Shown: positions 1-7,787, numbered from the stretch's first letter. The stretch is 64,000 bases of DNA from Geothermobacter hydrogeniphilus (GCF_002093115.1 NZ_NAAD01000009.1:62001-126000), one strand, 5' to 3'. Numbers and translations are program-made. Notes: generated from the sequence alone by a model not told the origin.

Positions 1-179
1 TCGATCAGCAGTGACGGTGCCAGCAGTGCGGCGAGAATGGCGACCGGGATCAGCTCCAGCCAGTCCACCAGCCAGCGCGGCAGTTGTCGCTGAGAAAGCA
101 GCAGCAGCGGCAGCAGCCGCGGCAGGTAGGTGACCGCTCCCATGCCGAGCAGCAACAGCAGGTAGGTCGAAAAGCTCAT
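1..179 (-). CDS. azlD: AzlD-type small permease subunit (3' end outside window)
   Basis: Partner of AzlC in branched-chain amino acid export across the inner membrane. The visible N-terminal 59 residues begin MSFSTYLLLLLGMGAVTY, followed by a Leu-rich helix with the PRLLPL element usual in AzlD proteins and a second hydrophobic helix. The ATG (179-177) overlaps the azlC stop as ATGA, so the two are translationally coupled, which is the normal azlCD arrangement. The gene is cut by the window edge, so length and C-terminus cannot be judged. Confidence 0.85.
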   Translation of the reverse strand, partial: MSFSTYLLLLLGMGAVTYLPRLLPLLLLSQRQLPRWLVDWLELIPVAILAALLAPSLLI

Positions 180-907
180 CCTTTCGCCTCCCTCTGTCGT
201 CGGACCCGGCGTCGCACCAGGTAGCCGCCGGTCGCCGCCAGGATGGCCGCTCCGACGATGTAGGAATCCCCCGGAATCAGCAGTTTCCAGATTACGGCCA
301 GCCCGGCCGCCAGTCCCCCCGTAAAGACATAGGCCCGGCCGTGCAGCTGCAGTACCAGCAGGGCGATGAACATCCCCGGCAGGGCGAAGTCGATGCCGAA
401 GGCGCCGGGTGGGATCAGGCTGCCGACCAGGCTGCCGAGGATGGTCGCCAGGATCCAGGTGCTGTTGGCGGCATGGTGGACCACCAGCGCCCGCCAGCGA
501 TCCCAGTTTCCTGCGCGGAAGCGGGTCATGTTGACGCCGAAACTCTCGTCGGTGATGCCGTAGGCGAAGAGGATGAGAAAACTGCGCCTGACGCCGCGCA
601 GCGGGATGGCAAGAGCGCTGCTCATCAGGAAATGCCGGAAATTGACCACCAGGGTGGTGAGGATGATGGCTGTTGCCGAGGCCCCGCCGTCAAGCATCGC
701 CACGGCGATGAACTGGGCGCTGCCGGCGAACACCAGCACCGACATCAGACCGATCCAGGCCGGTCCGAGTCCGGCCTGCTGACCGAGGACGCCGAGCGCC
801 ATGCCGATGGGAAAATAACCGAGACAGATCGGCCAGGCGGCGGCGAGGCCGTCGCGGAGAACTCCGGAACGGCCTTCGTGGGTTTGGTTGTACTGGGTTG
901 ATGTCAT
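176..907 (-). CDS. azlC: AzlC-type branched-chain amino acid exporter, large subunit; 5' end rebuilt by an island
   Basis: A 243-aa inner-membrane protein of normal family length. It shows the family N-terminal block (LRDGLAAAWPICLGYFPIG), several hydrophobic helices and the conserved NFRHFLMS segment. It forms a permease with AzlD. Residues 1-15 (MTSTQYNQTHEGRSG) do not match the native N-terminus (MPAEQHHS) still present at 37290, on the far side of the island. The first 40 or so bases of this gene therefore appear to be island-derived. No convincing Shine-Dalgarno precedes the ATG at 907, so expression after insertion is uncertain. Fusion across the repeat at 820-863 restored an open frame. 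Confidence 0.9.
   Translation of the reverse strand: MTSTQYNQTHEGRSGVLRDGLAAAWPICLGYFPIGMALGVLGQQAGLGPAWIGLMSVLVFAGSAQFIAVAMLDGGASATAIILTTLVVNFRHFLMSSALAIPLRGVRRSFLILFAYGITDESFGVNMTRFRAGNWDRWRALVVHHAANSTWILATILGSLVGSLIPPGAFGIDFALPGMFIALLVLQLHGRAYVFTGGLAAGLAVIWKLLIPGDSYIVGAAILAATGGYLVRRRVRRQREAKG
820..863. repeat. Left copy of a 44-bp imperfect direct repeat (candidate attL) inside azlC
   Basis: Bases 820-863 match 37224-37267 at 41 of 44 positions, with differences at 824, 844 and 860. The longest perfect block is 825-843. Both copies encode the same azlC segment (LRDG-L-x-AAWPIC) on the minus strand. The pair flanks a recombinase-bearing block, which is what site-specific integration into a coding sequence would leave. 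The three mismatches suggest an old event or recombination between non-identical att sites. Confidence 0.7.
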
Positions 908-1107
908 GTAAGTTGCAAGAATTAAAAGGCTTTATCCGGGTTGCGGGTGGCGGCGGATCACTTTGAAGTGGAGTTTTTTTTCGAAAAATTCCAACCTGTC
1001 ATTTTCGTGCCTGTGCCCATCTGGTGCCCACGCGGTGCCCGTCAGTTTCTTCCTTCCTCATGAATTGCCGCCTGGCCAACTTGGGCACCTTTCAAATATC
1101 AATTCCA

Positions 1108-1329
1108 TCAATCCTCAACGTATTCGATCAGGTCTGCCACGGAGCATTTGAAATAACGGCACAGCTTTTCGAGATTCGCTGTAGTTGTATCCGTTGAACG
1201 GTGGTTGGCAAGGCGTGACAGGGTGGAAATGTGAATACCGGTAATTGCCGATATTTCACTGAGACTTATCCGTCGACCTTCCGCCGTTTCCTTGTCAGCA
1301 ATCAGGCGTTTCAGGTGAATTTTCAGCAT
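1108..1329 (-). CDS. Small XRE/Cro-family repressor
   Basis: A 73-aa protein made almost entirely of a helix-turn-helix: an 'RRISLSEISAITGIHISTLS' type recognition block followed by a C-terminal 'LEKLCRYFKCSVADLIEYVED' half typical of short Cro/CI-like regulators. It is transcribed away from the excisionase/integrase genes across an AT-rich 206-bp gap. That is the position of a control protein for island excision. Operator sites were not resolved. The role in excision control is inferred from position. Confidence 0.75.
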   Translation of the reverse strand: MLKIHLKRLIADKETAEGRRISLSEISAITGIHISTLSRLANHRSTDTTTANLEKLCRYFKCSVADLIEYVED

Positions 1330-1470
1330 CGCGATCTCCCTCCATTTTGTTCAATGTATCGTATGTCGGCGTCCCTGTCATCAAAATGATGTCTCTCTCG
1401 CCTTGTTTTTTATTTCAAGTCAAAAAAAGGGCAGTATGGAATTTTTTTTGAAAATAAATCAAAAAAAGTC

Positions 1471-1498
1471 TTGACCGATCGGTTTTTTGAAATATAAT
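1471..1498 (+). promoter_or_regulatory. Sigma-70-type promoter for the excisionase/integrase genes
   Basis: TTGACC (1471-1476) and TATAAT (1493-1498) are separated by 16 bp, in an AT-rich stretch about 40 bp before the excisionase-like start codon at 1536. The -10 box is a perfect consensus. The divergent XRE gene starts at 1329, so this region probably also contains its operator. Confidence 0.65.
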
Positions 1499-1535
1499 CA
1501 AAAGCAAAGATCCGCAGTCAATAAAGGAGGTCGCC

Positions 1536-1775
1536 ATGGAACAGAAAACCTACCTCACCACCGAGCAGTTGGCCGAGAAACTCTGTTACGACGCACGCTA
1601 TATCCGGACCAGCCTGAAAGACTCCATTTTTATTGAGGGCGTTCACTACATCCGGTTTTTCGGTCGGCGGAGAGTCTATTACATCTGGGAAGCGATCGAG
1701 CGGGACATGGTGAAGGCATCCATGGAAGAAGGACTGGCGATCCCCATGGCGAACGGCAGGGTTTGTCATGGGTAG
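1536..1775 (+). CDS. Excisionase / AlpA-like small DNA-binding protein
   Basis: A 79-aa protein with the winged-helix pattern of Xis/AlpA proteins: 'LTTEQLAEKLCYDARYIR' then a 'GVHYIRFFGRRRVYYIWEAIE' wing and helix. AGGAGG lies just upstream of the ATG. It overlaps the integrase start by 8 bp, so the pair is co-transcribed and translationally coupled. This is the usual arrangement for a recombination directionality factor. Specific binding sites were not identified. Confidence 0.7.
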   Translation: MEQKTYLTTEQLAEKLCYDARYIRTSLKDSIFIEGVHYIRFFGRRRVYYIWEAIERDMVKASMEEGLAIPMANGRVCHG

Positions 1776-2991
1776 CCTCAGGCAGAGGAATGGTCTGCTC
1801 TTTTTCGATTTCCGCTACCAGGGCGTTCGTTGCCGGGAACAGACAACACTTCCTGATACACCCGGCAATCGCAGAAAGCTAGAGCCGATCCTCGCCCGTA
1901 TCGAGCAGTCCATAAAGCTGGGGACCTTCAAATATGCTGATTTTTTTCCGGGTTCCCCGCGGGCCGAAGTTTTTCGTGATGATCCCGCAGTTGACAAGCG
2001 CAGGACGGTTTTGGACAACTCTCCGGCAGGGCTGCAAGGCAGAGATATCCCGAATTTCAAAACATTCGCGTTGACCTGGTATGAGGAAAACGAAATTCGC
2101 TGGCGGCGGTCGTATCGGAAAATGATGCTGCGAACGATGGAACTCCATCTTTATCCCCGGTTTGGCGAATATCAGGTCAATGAGATCGACCGGAGCATGA
2201 TCCTGAAATTCAGGAGCTGGCTTGGCAGAGAACAGCCGGACGGCAAGGTGCTTTCGCCAGTGCGGATCAACCACATCATGACCCCGTTGAAAATGATTTT
2301 GAGCGAAGCGAGTGAACGGTTCGGGTTCTCCAACCCGGCAGTAAACATCAAGGCTCTCAAGGTTCCAAGAAGCGATGTTCATCCATTCTCGCTCGATGAG
2401 GTCAAGCTCTTTCTGGCAAACGTGAGGGCCGATTTTCGCGACTACTATACGGTCAGGTTCTTTACGGGGTTGAGAACAGGGGAAATCGATGGACTGCAAT
2501 GGAAATATGTCGACTTCGACAACCGGTTGATTCTGGTTCGCGAGACCATCGTTGACGGTGTCCTGGATATTACAAAAACGCCGGGGTCGGTGCGGGAGGT
2601 CTGGATGTCGACCCCGGTTTTCGAAGCTCTCAAGAATCAGTTCCAGGCTACGGGAAAGGCGAATCGTTTTGTTTTCTGCAATCGGAAAGGTAATCCGTTG
2701 AGACATCGGGACATTACCAAACGGGTCTGGTATCCGACTCTGGCAAGGCTTGGCCTTGAACGGAGAACCCCTTACCAGACAAGGCATACGGCAGCAACTC
2801 TCTGGCTCGGGGCCGGTGAGAATCCTGAGTGGATCGCCAAGCAGATGGGACATGCCACGACGCATATGCTGTTCACGGTCTACTCGCGATTCGTGCCCAA
2901 CCTGACCCGGAAAGACGGATCGGCTTTTGAGCGATTGATGATTTCGGCTATGAAAGGGGATGACGATGCAACAGATTCGAGAGCTTGTTGA
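1768..2991 (+). CDS. Tyrosine recombinase (phage-type integrase)
   Basis: A 407-aa integrase. The N-terminal arm-binding region (MGSLRQRNGLLFFDFRYQG) resembles the DUF3596 class. A core-binding domain follows (about residues 95-200), then a catalytic domain with Arg in FTGLRTGE, Lys in the beta-hairpin (TKTPGS), a YQTRHT box in which Tyr replaces the usual first His (seen in this class), MGH, and the nucleophile Tyr in VYSRF. All key residues except that His are present, so the enzyme should be active. It is the natural candidate to act on the 44-bp repeats, although those lie about 0.9 kb from it on one side and 34 kb on the other. Confidence 0.92.
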   Translation: MGSLRQRNGLLFFDFRYQGVRCREQTTLPDTPGNRRKLEPILARIEQSIKLGTFKYADFFPGSPRAEVFRDDPAVDKRRTVLDNSPAGLQGRDIPNFKTFALTWYEENEIRWRRSYRKMMLRTMELHLYPRFGEYQVNEIDRSMILKFRSWLGREQPDGKVLSPVRINHIMTPLKMILSEASERFGFSNPAVNIKALKVPRSDVHPFSLDEVKLFLANVRADFRDYYTVRFFTGLRTGEIDGLQWKYVDFDNRLILVRETIVDGVLDITKTPGSVREVWMSTPVFEALKNQFQATGKANRFVFCNRKGNPLRHRDITKRVWYPTLARLGLERRTPYQTRHTAATLWLGAGENPEWIAKQMGHATTHMLFTVYSRFVPNLTRKDGSAFERLMISAMKGDDDATDSRAC

Positions 2992-3814
2992 ACGGGGCAG
3001 GGGGTTGGTTCAGGGGCTGTACCGCCTGCGGAACCCTGAATGGCGAACGACCCGTCAGGGGCGTACTTACCTCGCTATGGAACTGGAGGACATGAGCGGG
3101 CGGATTCCGGCTTATGGCTGGAATTTCGAGGCGGGTCAGAAAGGGTTTCCCACTGACCTGGCCTGTGTCAATGTGACCGGAATCCTGCGACGCCGCAGGG
3201 ATGGTGTTGCCATGGATGTCAACCATATCGAAACCGTTCTTGATCGCCTTGGGGACGTGGTGCGCCTGATCCCCGAGAGTTTCTGTCCCACCCCTTGGCG
3301 CCTTTTCTATCTCGATGCCTGGGTGGCTCGATTGAGCATTCCGGCCCTGCGGCAGTTCGTTCTGAATGTTCTGGGTGATGACAGCCTTGCCTTCTTGTTT
3401 GTCTCGGTCCCTGCGAGTTTGAAGCATCATCACAACCACCCCAGTGGACTGCTTCAACACAGTCTGGAATGTGTGCAGCTGGTTTCCCACTTCCGGCAGT
3501 TTTCCCGTGAACAGCTGGAGCTGGGCATGGTGGCGGCCCTGTTCCACGATATCGGCAAAGTGCTGACCCTGACCCGCGAGATGCAGCGCACCAGCCTTGG
3601 TCGTACCGTCGATCACGACAAGCTGACCCTGGAGGTGCTGGCACCGCATCTGCAATGGCTTGACCGCCAGTGGCCGCAGGCTGGTACCGACCTGCGCTAC
3701 CTGCTCACCTGGGGCAAGGGGAGGGGAGACGGGACGATTCCCCGGCTGACCGTGGCCGAGGCGGTGCGGACCGCGGACCGGATCAGTGCCGGGCTGGATG
3801 TCAAGGGAGCCTAG
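2960..3814 (+). CDS. OB-fold plus HD-domain protein, YhaM-like
   Basis: A 284-aa protein. Residues about 30-90 look like an OB-fold (GRTYLAMELEDMSGRIPAYG). Residues about 150-270 form an HD domain with HHHNHPSGLLQHSLE and FHDIGK, the metal-binding pattern of YhaM 3'-5' exoribonucleases; 'pAxxxHHxxxGGLLxHxL' is the family hallmark. It overlaps the integrase end by about 30 bp, so it belongs to the integration operon. Distantly related HD proteins (TraI/MobH) occur on mobile elements, but length and OB-fold favour YhaM. A nuclease or phosphohydrolase role is inferred. Confidence 0.7.
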   Translation: MTMQQIRELVERGRGLVQGLYRLRNPEWRTTRQGRTYLAMELEDMSGRIPAYGWNFEAGQKGFPTDLACVNVTGILRRRRDGVAMDVNHIETVLDRLGDVVRLIPESFCPTPWRLFYLDAWVARLSIPALRQFVLNVLGDDSLAFLFVSVPASLKHHHNHPSGLLQHSLECVQLVSHFRQFSREQLELGMVAALFHDIGKVLTLTREMQRTSLGRTVDHDKLTLEVLAPHLQWLDRQWPQAGTDLRYLLTWGKGRGDGTIPRLTVAEAVRTADRISAGLDVKGA

Positions 3815-3832
3815 CATGCAGCCTGTGATCAA

Positions 3833-3866
3833 CAAGGGCGCCCATTGAGCAGGCGCCCTTGTTTTC
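3833..3866 (+). terminator. Rho-independent terminator after the integration operon
   Basis: CAAGGGCGCC (3833-3842) pairs perfectly with GGCGCCCTTG (3852-3861) around a 9-nt loop, followed by TTTTCT. It ends the excisionase-integrase-HD transcription unit. Confidence 0.8.
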
Positions 3867-3954
3867 TAGCAGCTTGACGATGTCGCACCTGGGATTGTTC
3901 CCGTCTGAACTTCCGGATAAAATCTACAGAATGCTGAGCCTCTGAGAGGACGCC

Positions 3955-4356
3955 ATGCCTGACTGCCATTCTGCTTTGCCCGACATCGACCTGCATGACG
4001 TTGAAAGCCGGTGCCGTCTGGCCAAGATGATCATGCGCCTGTTCGACCACTGGCGGCTGCCGGTGAGAGATCAGGCCGTGTTGCTGGGACTTTCACCGAA
4101 AAGCGGGACGACGATCGCCCGCTACCGTGCCGGACGCCCCTTTGCCGACCGGCAGGATCTGCTCGGACGCGCGGGACACTTGCTGGGGATTCACCAGGCA
4201 CTGCGCAGTATTTTTCCGCACAATATCGAGTTGGCTTACCGGTGGGTGTCGCAACCGAATAAGCAGTTCGGCAATACTGCACCGATCGAGATCATGAAAC
4301 AGGGGTACGAAGGGCTGCTCAGAATACGGCGCCATCTCGAACTCGAAGCACCGTAA
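3955..4356 (+). CDS. MbcA/ParS/Xre-type antitoxin-like protein (DUF2384)
   Basis: A 133-aa protein. The N-terminal half carries a helix-turn-helix-like segment (AVLLGLSPKSGTTIARYR). The C-terminal half has the toxin-binding domain pattern: 'LRSIFP...LAYRWVSQPNKQF...APIEIMKQGYEGLLRIRRHLE'. The family normally pairs with a RES-domain NAD+-degrading toxin. I find no RES gene within several kb, so this is an orphan or has another partner. A damaged paralogue lies at 5578-5977. Convergent minus-strand genes follow it. Confidence 0.7.
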   Translation: MPDCHSALPDIDLHDVESRCRLAKMIMRLFDHWRLPVRDQAVLLGLSPKSGTTIARYRAGRPFADRQDLLGRAGHLLGIHQALRSIFPHNIELAYRWVSQPNKQFGNTAPIEIMKQGYEGLLRIRRHLELEAP

Positions 4357-4388
4357 TTCCTTCCCGATATTTTCACCTGTTCAACGTC

Positions 4389-4796
4389 CTAACGCTTGCG
4401 GTCCCGGTAGATGGCCATGAGCATTGCTCCGGCCCAGTCCGCGACGGCCTCCGGGTCCTTGATGGCCTCTTCCGGCCCGTCGAACAGGCCGCCAGACGGT
4501 GCGGCCGCGAAATGCCTGCGCAGATAATCATTGAAGATGCGCAGGTCGCTCGTCAGGGTTTCGAGGGTGATGGTTCGCTGCTTTTCCAGTTCTTCCCTCA
4601 TGTCTTGTCCGGGGTTTCCACTATGGTCTCGGGGAATTCCCAGTCGCGTCTCTGCTGCCACCGTATAGAAAAAGTGGTGTTGGACCGAGTCGAGGAGTTT
4701 CTCCAGCAGATGGAGGGGCACCTCGTCCCGGGAGACGAGGCGGGTGATGAGGTCGAGCCTGGCCGGCAGGCTGATGGAGGCAATGGAAGATGTCAT
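4389..4796 (-). CDS. Hypothetical protein downstream of an Xre/DUF2384 gene
   Basis: A 135-aa, largely helical, soluble protein that I do not recognise. It is in the place a RES toxin would occupy, 48 bp behind the DUF2384 antitoxin-like gene on the same strand. However, it is too short for RES and lacks recognisable RES motifs. No obvious ribosome-binding site precedes the ATG at 4796. It may be an alternative partner of the antitoxin-like protein or a lineage-specific gene. The pairing is inferred from order only. Confidence 0.5.
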   Translation of the reverse strand: MTSSIASISLPARLDLITRLVSRDEVPLHLLEKLLDSVQHHFFYTVAAETRLGIPRDHSGNPGQDMREELEKQRTITLETLTSDLRIFNDYLRRHFAAAPSGGLFDGPEEAIKDPEAVADWAGAMLMAIYRDRKR

Positions 4797-4844
4797 GATG
4801 GCGATGACTGTGTCTGGCTGCTGGGGGGAGGGATGCGATCCGAC

Positions 4845-5261
4845 TCAGCTGTAGACGCCGTGCTCGATCCGTCCCAGTTCATCCAGAACCGCCCTGATGC
4901 CGAAGGGCGTGTCGAGCAGGTTGAGCGGGGTCTGGCCGCGCAGCGCAGGGCAGGGACGTTTCAGCCAGGTTCGTGCTCTGGACTGGTCGGAAAAGACGTC
5001 CTCGGCACGGCTGATCACATCTGCCAGTTGCAGCACCCGGACCGAAAGTGATTTGTCCAATAGCTTGTTGGCTTTTTGGCGCTGCAGATCCCGGTCCGAG
5101 ATCGACAGGAGCTCGGCCAACTCTGCCAATGGAATCTGCAGGGCACTTGCCAGATAGCCGAGTGTTTTTCCAGACAGGCCCTTCCGGGAGGATGCGACCA
5201 GCTCCGGCCAACCCTTTTCCAGCCTTTTCATGCCAGGAATCTCAGCAGGATCTTCGGCCAT
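4845..5261 (-). CDS. Xre/MbcA/ParS-family antitoxin-like protein (DUF2384)
   Basis: A 138-aa protein with the layout of RES-Xre antitoxins. The N-terminal helix-turn-helix is 'SGKTLGYLASALQIPLAELA', then 'LLSISDRDLQRQK', and the C-terminal toxin-binding half has 'RARTWLKRPCPALRGQTPLN', then LLDTPFGIRAVLDELGRIEHG. GGAGGAG lies 7 bp before the ATG. A 33-aa membrane peptide gene precedes it and a 135-aa unknown follows. No RES toxin is adjacent, which is unusual for this family. A truncated second copy lies at 5979-6200. Confidence 0.75.
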   Translation of the reverse strand: MAEDPAEIPGMKRLEKGWPELVASSRKGLSGKTLGYLASALQIPLAELAELLSISDRDLQRQKANKLLDKSLSVRVLQLADVISRAEDVFSDQSRARTWLKRPCPALRGQTPLNLLDTPFGIRAVLDELGRIEHGVYS

Positions 5262-5327
5262 GATCGATCTCCTCCGACAACGCCAGTCGGCTGTGGATGC
5301 CCAGCCGAATCCGTGATGGTGCGTCGT

Positions 5328-5429
5328 TCAGTGCTTTTTCCGCTCCTGTCGCTCCACGATCTTGTCGTGGATAATGACAAAGACGCCAAAGGCGACCAGC
5401 ACTAAGCCGGCAATGACCATGTAGCCCAT
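5328..5429 (-). CDS. 33-aa single-span membrane peptide
   Basis: Short gene beginning MGYMVIAGLVLVAFGVFVII, followed by HDKIVERQERKKH. It has one hydrophobic helix and a basic tail, the layout of small membrane toxins or regulatory membrane peptides. GGAGGAG precedes the ATG by about 4 bp. It sits 66 bp upstream of the Xre/DUF2384 gene on the same strand. The degenerate duplicate cluster at 6.2 kb retains a remnant with the same 'IIxHDKI' element, so the peptide was part of the duplicated unit. A toxin role is speculative. Confidence 0.6.
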   Translation of the reverse strand: MGYMVIAGLVLVAFGVFVIIHDKIVERQERKKH

Positions 5430-5577
5430 AATCTCCTCCTCTCAAAGGATACTGCTCTGATTCCATACCCGCAAGAGAGCCAAGTTTATGTGCTATCGAT
5501 ACTGAGCATGCCAGAAGATTGTCTCCGTCTCGACTTCTGGATAGAATTTACAGACGCTGAGCTCTTGAGAGGTCGCT

Positions 5578-5977
5578 ATGTCCGACTGCTATTTTGCTTT
5601 GCTCAACATTGACCAGAACAATATCAAACGTCGGCGCCGTTTGGTCAAGATGATCATGCGCCTGTTCGACCAAGGGGGGATGCCGACGAGAGAGCCGGCC
5701 GCGCTGCCAGGACTTTCACCAAAAAGCGGTACGACAAACGTCCGCTATCGTGCAGGACGACCTTTTGCCGACAGGAAGGATCTGCTCGGACGCATGGGGC
5801 ACTTGTTGGGAGTTCACCAGTCGCTACGCAGGAGTTTCCCGCACGATATTGAGCTGGCCTACAGGTGGATTCGCAACGGAACAAGCGGTTCGACGGCATT
5901 GCCCACTCGAGGTTATGAAGAGAGGCTACGAAGGGTTGCTGGCCATTCGGTGCTACCTTGAGTTCGATTCCCCGTGA
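5578..5977 (+). pseudogene. Frameshifted paralogue of the 3955-4356 antitoxin-like gene
   Basis: Residues 1-101 align closely with the protein at 3955 (for example LVKMIMRLFDQ, LSPKSGTT, RYRAGRPFADRKDLLGR). After about 5875 the homologous C-terminus (LEVMKRGYEGLLAIRCYLE) continues in another frame to the stop at 5977. A single frameshift therefore separates the N-terminal region from most of the toxin-binding domain. The upstream segment about 5500-5577 also resembles the region before 3955 ('ctgagctcttgagag' against 'ctgagcctctgagag'), consistent with tandem duplication. Confidence 0.75.
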
Positions 5978-5978
5978 C

Positions 5979-6200
5979 GGGGTTTTGCATCTCGGCCGTA
6001 GACTCGACGGTTTTTTTGCCTTGCAGGGTCCAGCACGAGACCGATAGAAGATCGGCCATTTCCTTCAGGGAGACATCCAGAGCCTTGGCCAGGTTGTTGA
6101 TCGGTTTTACGGGCAACCCTTTTCTTGCTGTATTGATCAGGCCCGGCAATGTACATCCAATGCTTTGCGCCCCGAGGATTTCAGCCAGTCTCACCCCCAT
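5979..6200 (-). pseudogene. Truncated second copy of the Xre/DUF2384 gene
   Basis: Minus-strand reading from about 6200 gives 'LINTARKGLPVKPINNLAKA' then 'LDVSLKEMADLLSVSCWTLQ'. This parallels 'SRKGLSGKTLGYLASALQ' and 'AELLSISDRDLQRQ' of the gene at 4845-5261. After about 6000 the similarity ends and the toxin-binding half is missing. It abuts the frameshifted gene at 5578-5977, so the duplicate cluster has lost the intervening segment as well. Confidence 0.6.
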
Positions 6201-6202
6201 GG

Positions 6203-6262
6203 TCAATTTTGTCGTGGATGATAATGGCAATAGTGAACGTCAGGAAGAGCACCCGCAATGAA
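6203..6262 (-). pseudogene. Remnant of a second 33-aa membrane peptide
   Basis: Reading the minus strand from about 6259 gives an 'IAGVLFLTFTIAIIIHDKI' segment that matches the core of the peptide at 5328-5429 (IAGLVLVAF then VIIHDKI). Start and tail are not preserved. It lies immediately upstream of the truncated Xre copy, the same order as in the intact cluster. Confidence 0.5.
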
Positions 6263-6367
6263 TCGTGATATCCATATAATATACTCCATTGTTTTACTAT
6301 ATTGAGTGTGTTAGGTAAAAGTAATGGACTCCATTTTTTGTTGATTTAATTGTTTTACAATGACTGT

Positions 6368-6754
6368 TTATTTGGAAATATTAGTATGATTAATTTTTTT
6401 TGGAGTTCCGCAAAAGTCGCAGACAGTATCTTTTCTATAGTTATTTATTCCACATTTATGACATGACCAGTATTTGGATCTTGTTTGTTTAAATGATAAC
6501 AATGTATTTGACTTAAAATTATTTTTTAAATATATGACAATGAAAATAATTGATGTTACAAATGGATGTAAGGTTGCGCCAATCATTGCTCTTGCTTGAT
6601 AGGTGTCATCTCCGAGAATAAGTCCTGTGATTAATCCAAATATGAATCCACTAAATATTCCAGAAAGTAGACTAAATAAAATTCCAGCAAAAAAAGAATT
6701 GAATTTTGAATAAATGAATTTTGCTAAAAAATAGTCAACAATAATAGCAAACAT
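6368..6754 (-). CDS. AT-rich membrane protein with C-terminal zinc ribbon
   Basis: A 128-aa protein with two to three hydrophobic helices in residues 1-85 (glycine-containing, LLSGIFSGFIFGLITGL). The tail carries CHKCGINN and CDFCGTPKK, a four-Cys zinc ribbon. Base composition from about 6245 to 6790 is far more AT-rich than either side, suggesting separate acquisition. Function unknown; membrane anchoring of a zinc ribbon is all that is visible. Confidence 0.6.
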   Translation of the reverse strand: MFAIIVDYFLAKFIYSKFNSFFAGILFSLLSGIFSGFIFGLITGLILGDDTYQARAMIGATLHPFVTSIIFIVIYLKNNFKSNTLLSFKQTRSKYWSCHKCGINNYRKDTVCDFCGTPKKINHTNISK

Positions 6755-6788
6755 GGTAAATTCTCTCCTTCATTTCAGTGATTGATCT

Positions 6789-7787
6789 TCAGTTTTTTTT
6801 CCGCACCAAGAGGCCCCTGTATTCTAGGTTCCTTGTCTCCAGTTCGTATTCAATTGCCAGCAATTCGGCCCTTCTGATCCATCCCAGCGTACAACCATCA
6901 ATTCTATAGAAACCAGATGCGAAGAACAGGTTGTGACGCTTTTCCCCTCCCTGGTCTTGTGCGAACACTTCGAGTTCCGGAGCCGTGGGTGTTTCGATGA
7001 TAAGGGCATGGTCCACCACTTCCCAGCTCGGGTTGCCCATCTCAATGCCGATCCAGCCGTAATCACCGCTAGCAATCGTCGAAGCGCTCCAAGAAGAGTT
7101 GTACGAGCGCCACTTGCGGCCATATTTCTCGACGATCCGGGCAAATTCCCGATCCCGGGAATCGGACGATGATTCGAACTGTTCCAGGACGGAGACCACC
7201 CGCCCCTCCAGAACCGTTCGCAAAAACCGCAACAGATCAGTGTGCGTGGTGTCGTGCCGGTCTGCCGAGTGATAGATATCCAGCCAGAGATGGAGCAGAC
7301 TTCGCAGCTGGTTGCCGGTCGGTCGCGGAGTCGTGTCCAGCCGCGAAGTCAACGCCTTCGGGTACTTGCTGCTCCAGGCGGGGCGGGGATAGTCCACTCC
7401 GAAAGAGTCGGGGAGCCCTTGCGACTTCCGGGTGATGATCGGCCTGGCATTGGCGAGGACTCTTCTGGTCTGTGCGGCACACTCTTCCGGCGACATCGGT
7501 GGTTGCCGTGCAATGGCCTCACGGATTTTTCTCGACAATTCCATAGCCTCTCTGGATCTTCCTTTCTGCCTGACCACATCCTGTTTTTCATCAGGTTGCG
7601 GAACATCACGTGCCGACAAGGACGCATCCCCGTCCGTCTTTTCGTTCTGCCCGAACTGCTCCCTGATTTCCTGCCGAAGCTGTTCACGCCAGTTCCCCTC
7701 AGGTAACCGGGATGGGGCGGGCCTGGTGCGGCGTCCGTTGAAAACAATCAGGGTGCCTTTGCTGCCACCGTTCTTTTTTTCAGCCAT
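6789..7787 (-). CDS. Unknown protein, third gene of the ADP-ribosylglycohydrolase-like operon
   Basis: A 332-aa soluble protein that I do not recognise. Residues 1-110 are charged and probably disordered. The C-terminal part (about 130-332) is folded, with a Trp-rich 'RKWRSYNSSWSAS' and 'GDYGWIGIEMGNPSWEVVDH' region. GGAGGAGG precedes the ATG at 7787. It lies 24 bp behind the glycohydrolase-like gene on the same strand, so it is probably co-expressed with it. No catalytic motif is evident. Confidence 0.6.
   Translation of the reverse strand: MAEKKNGGSKGTLIVFNGRRTRPAPSRLPEGNWREQLRQEIREQFGQNEKTDGDASLSARDVPQPDEKQDVVRQKGRSREAMELSRKIREAIARQPPMSPEECAAQTRRVLANARPIITRKSQGLPDSFGVDYPRPAWSSKYPKALTSRLDTTPRPTGNQLRSLLHLWLDIYHSADRHDTTHTDLLRFLRTVLEGRVVSVLEQFESSSDSRDREFARIVEKYGRKWRSYNSSWSASTIASGDYGWIGIEMGNPSWEVVDHALIIETPTAPELEVFAQDQGGEKRHNLFFASGFYRIDGCTLGWIRRAELLAIEYELETRNLEYRGLLVRKKN

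Noticed and set aside
820-1110. tRNA gene as the integration target of the island
   Set aside because: No tRNA-like sequence is seen at either boundary; the repeated segment is azlC coding sequence.
1879-2865. A 328-residue minus-strand frame over the integrase
   Set aside because: Antisense shadow of a gene with all recombinase motifs.
4389-4796. RES-type toxin for the Xre/DUF2384 gene
   Set aside because: The protein is only 135 aa and shows none of the RES-domain motifs I would expect; left as unknown.
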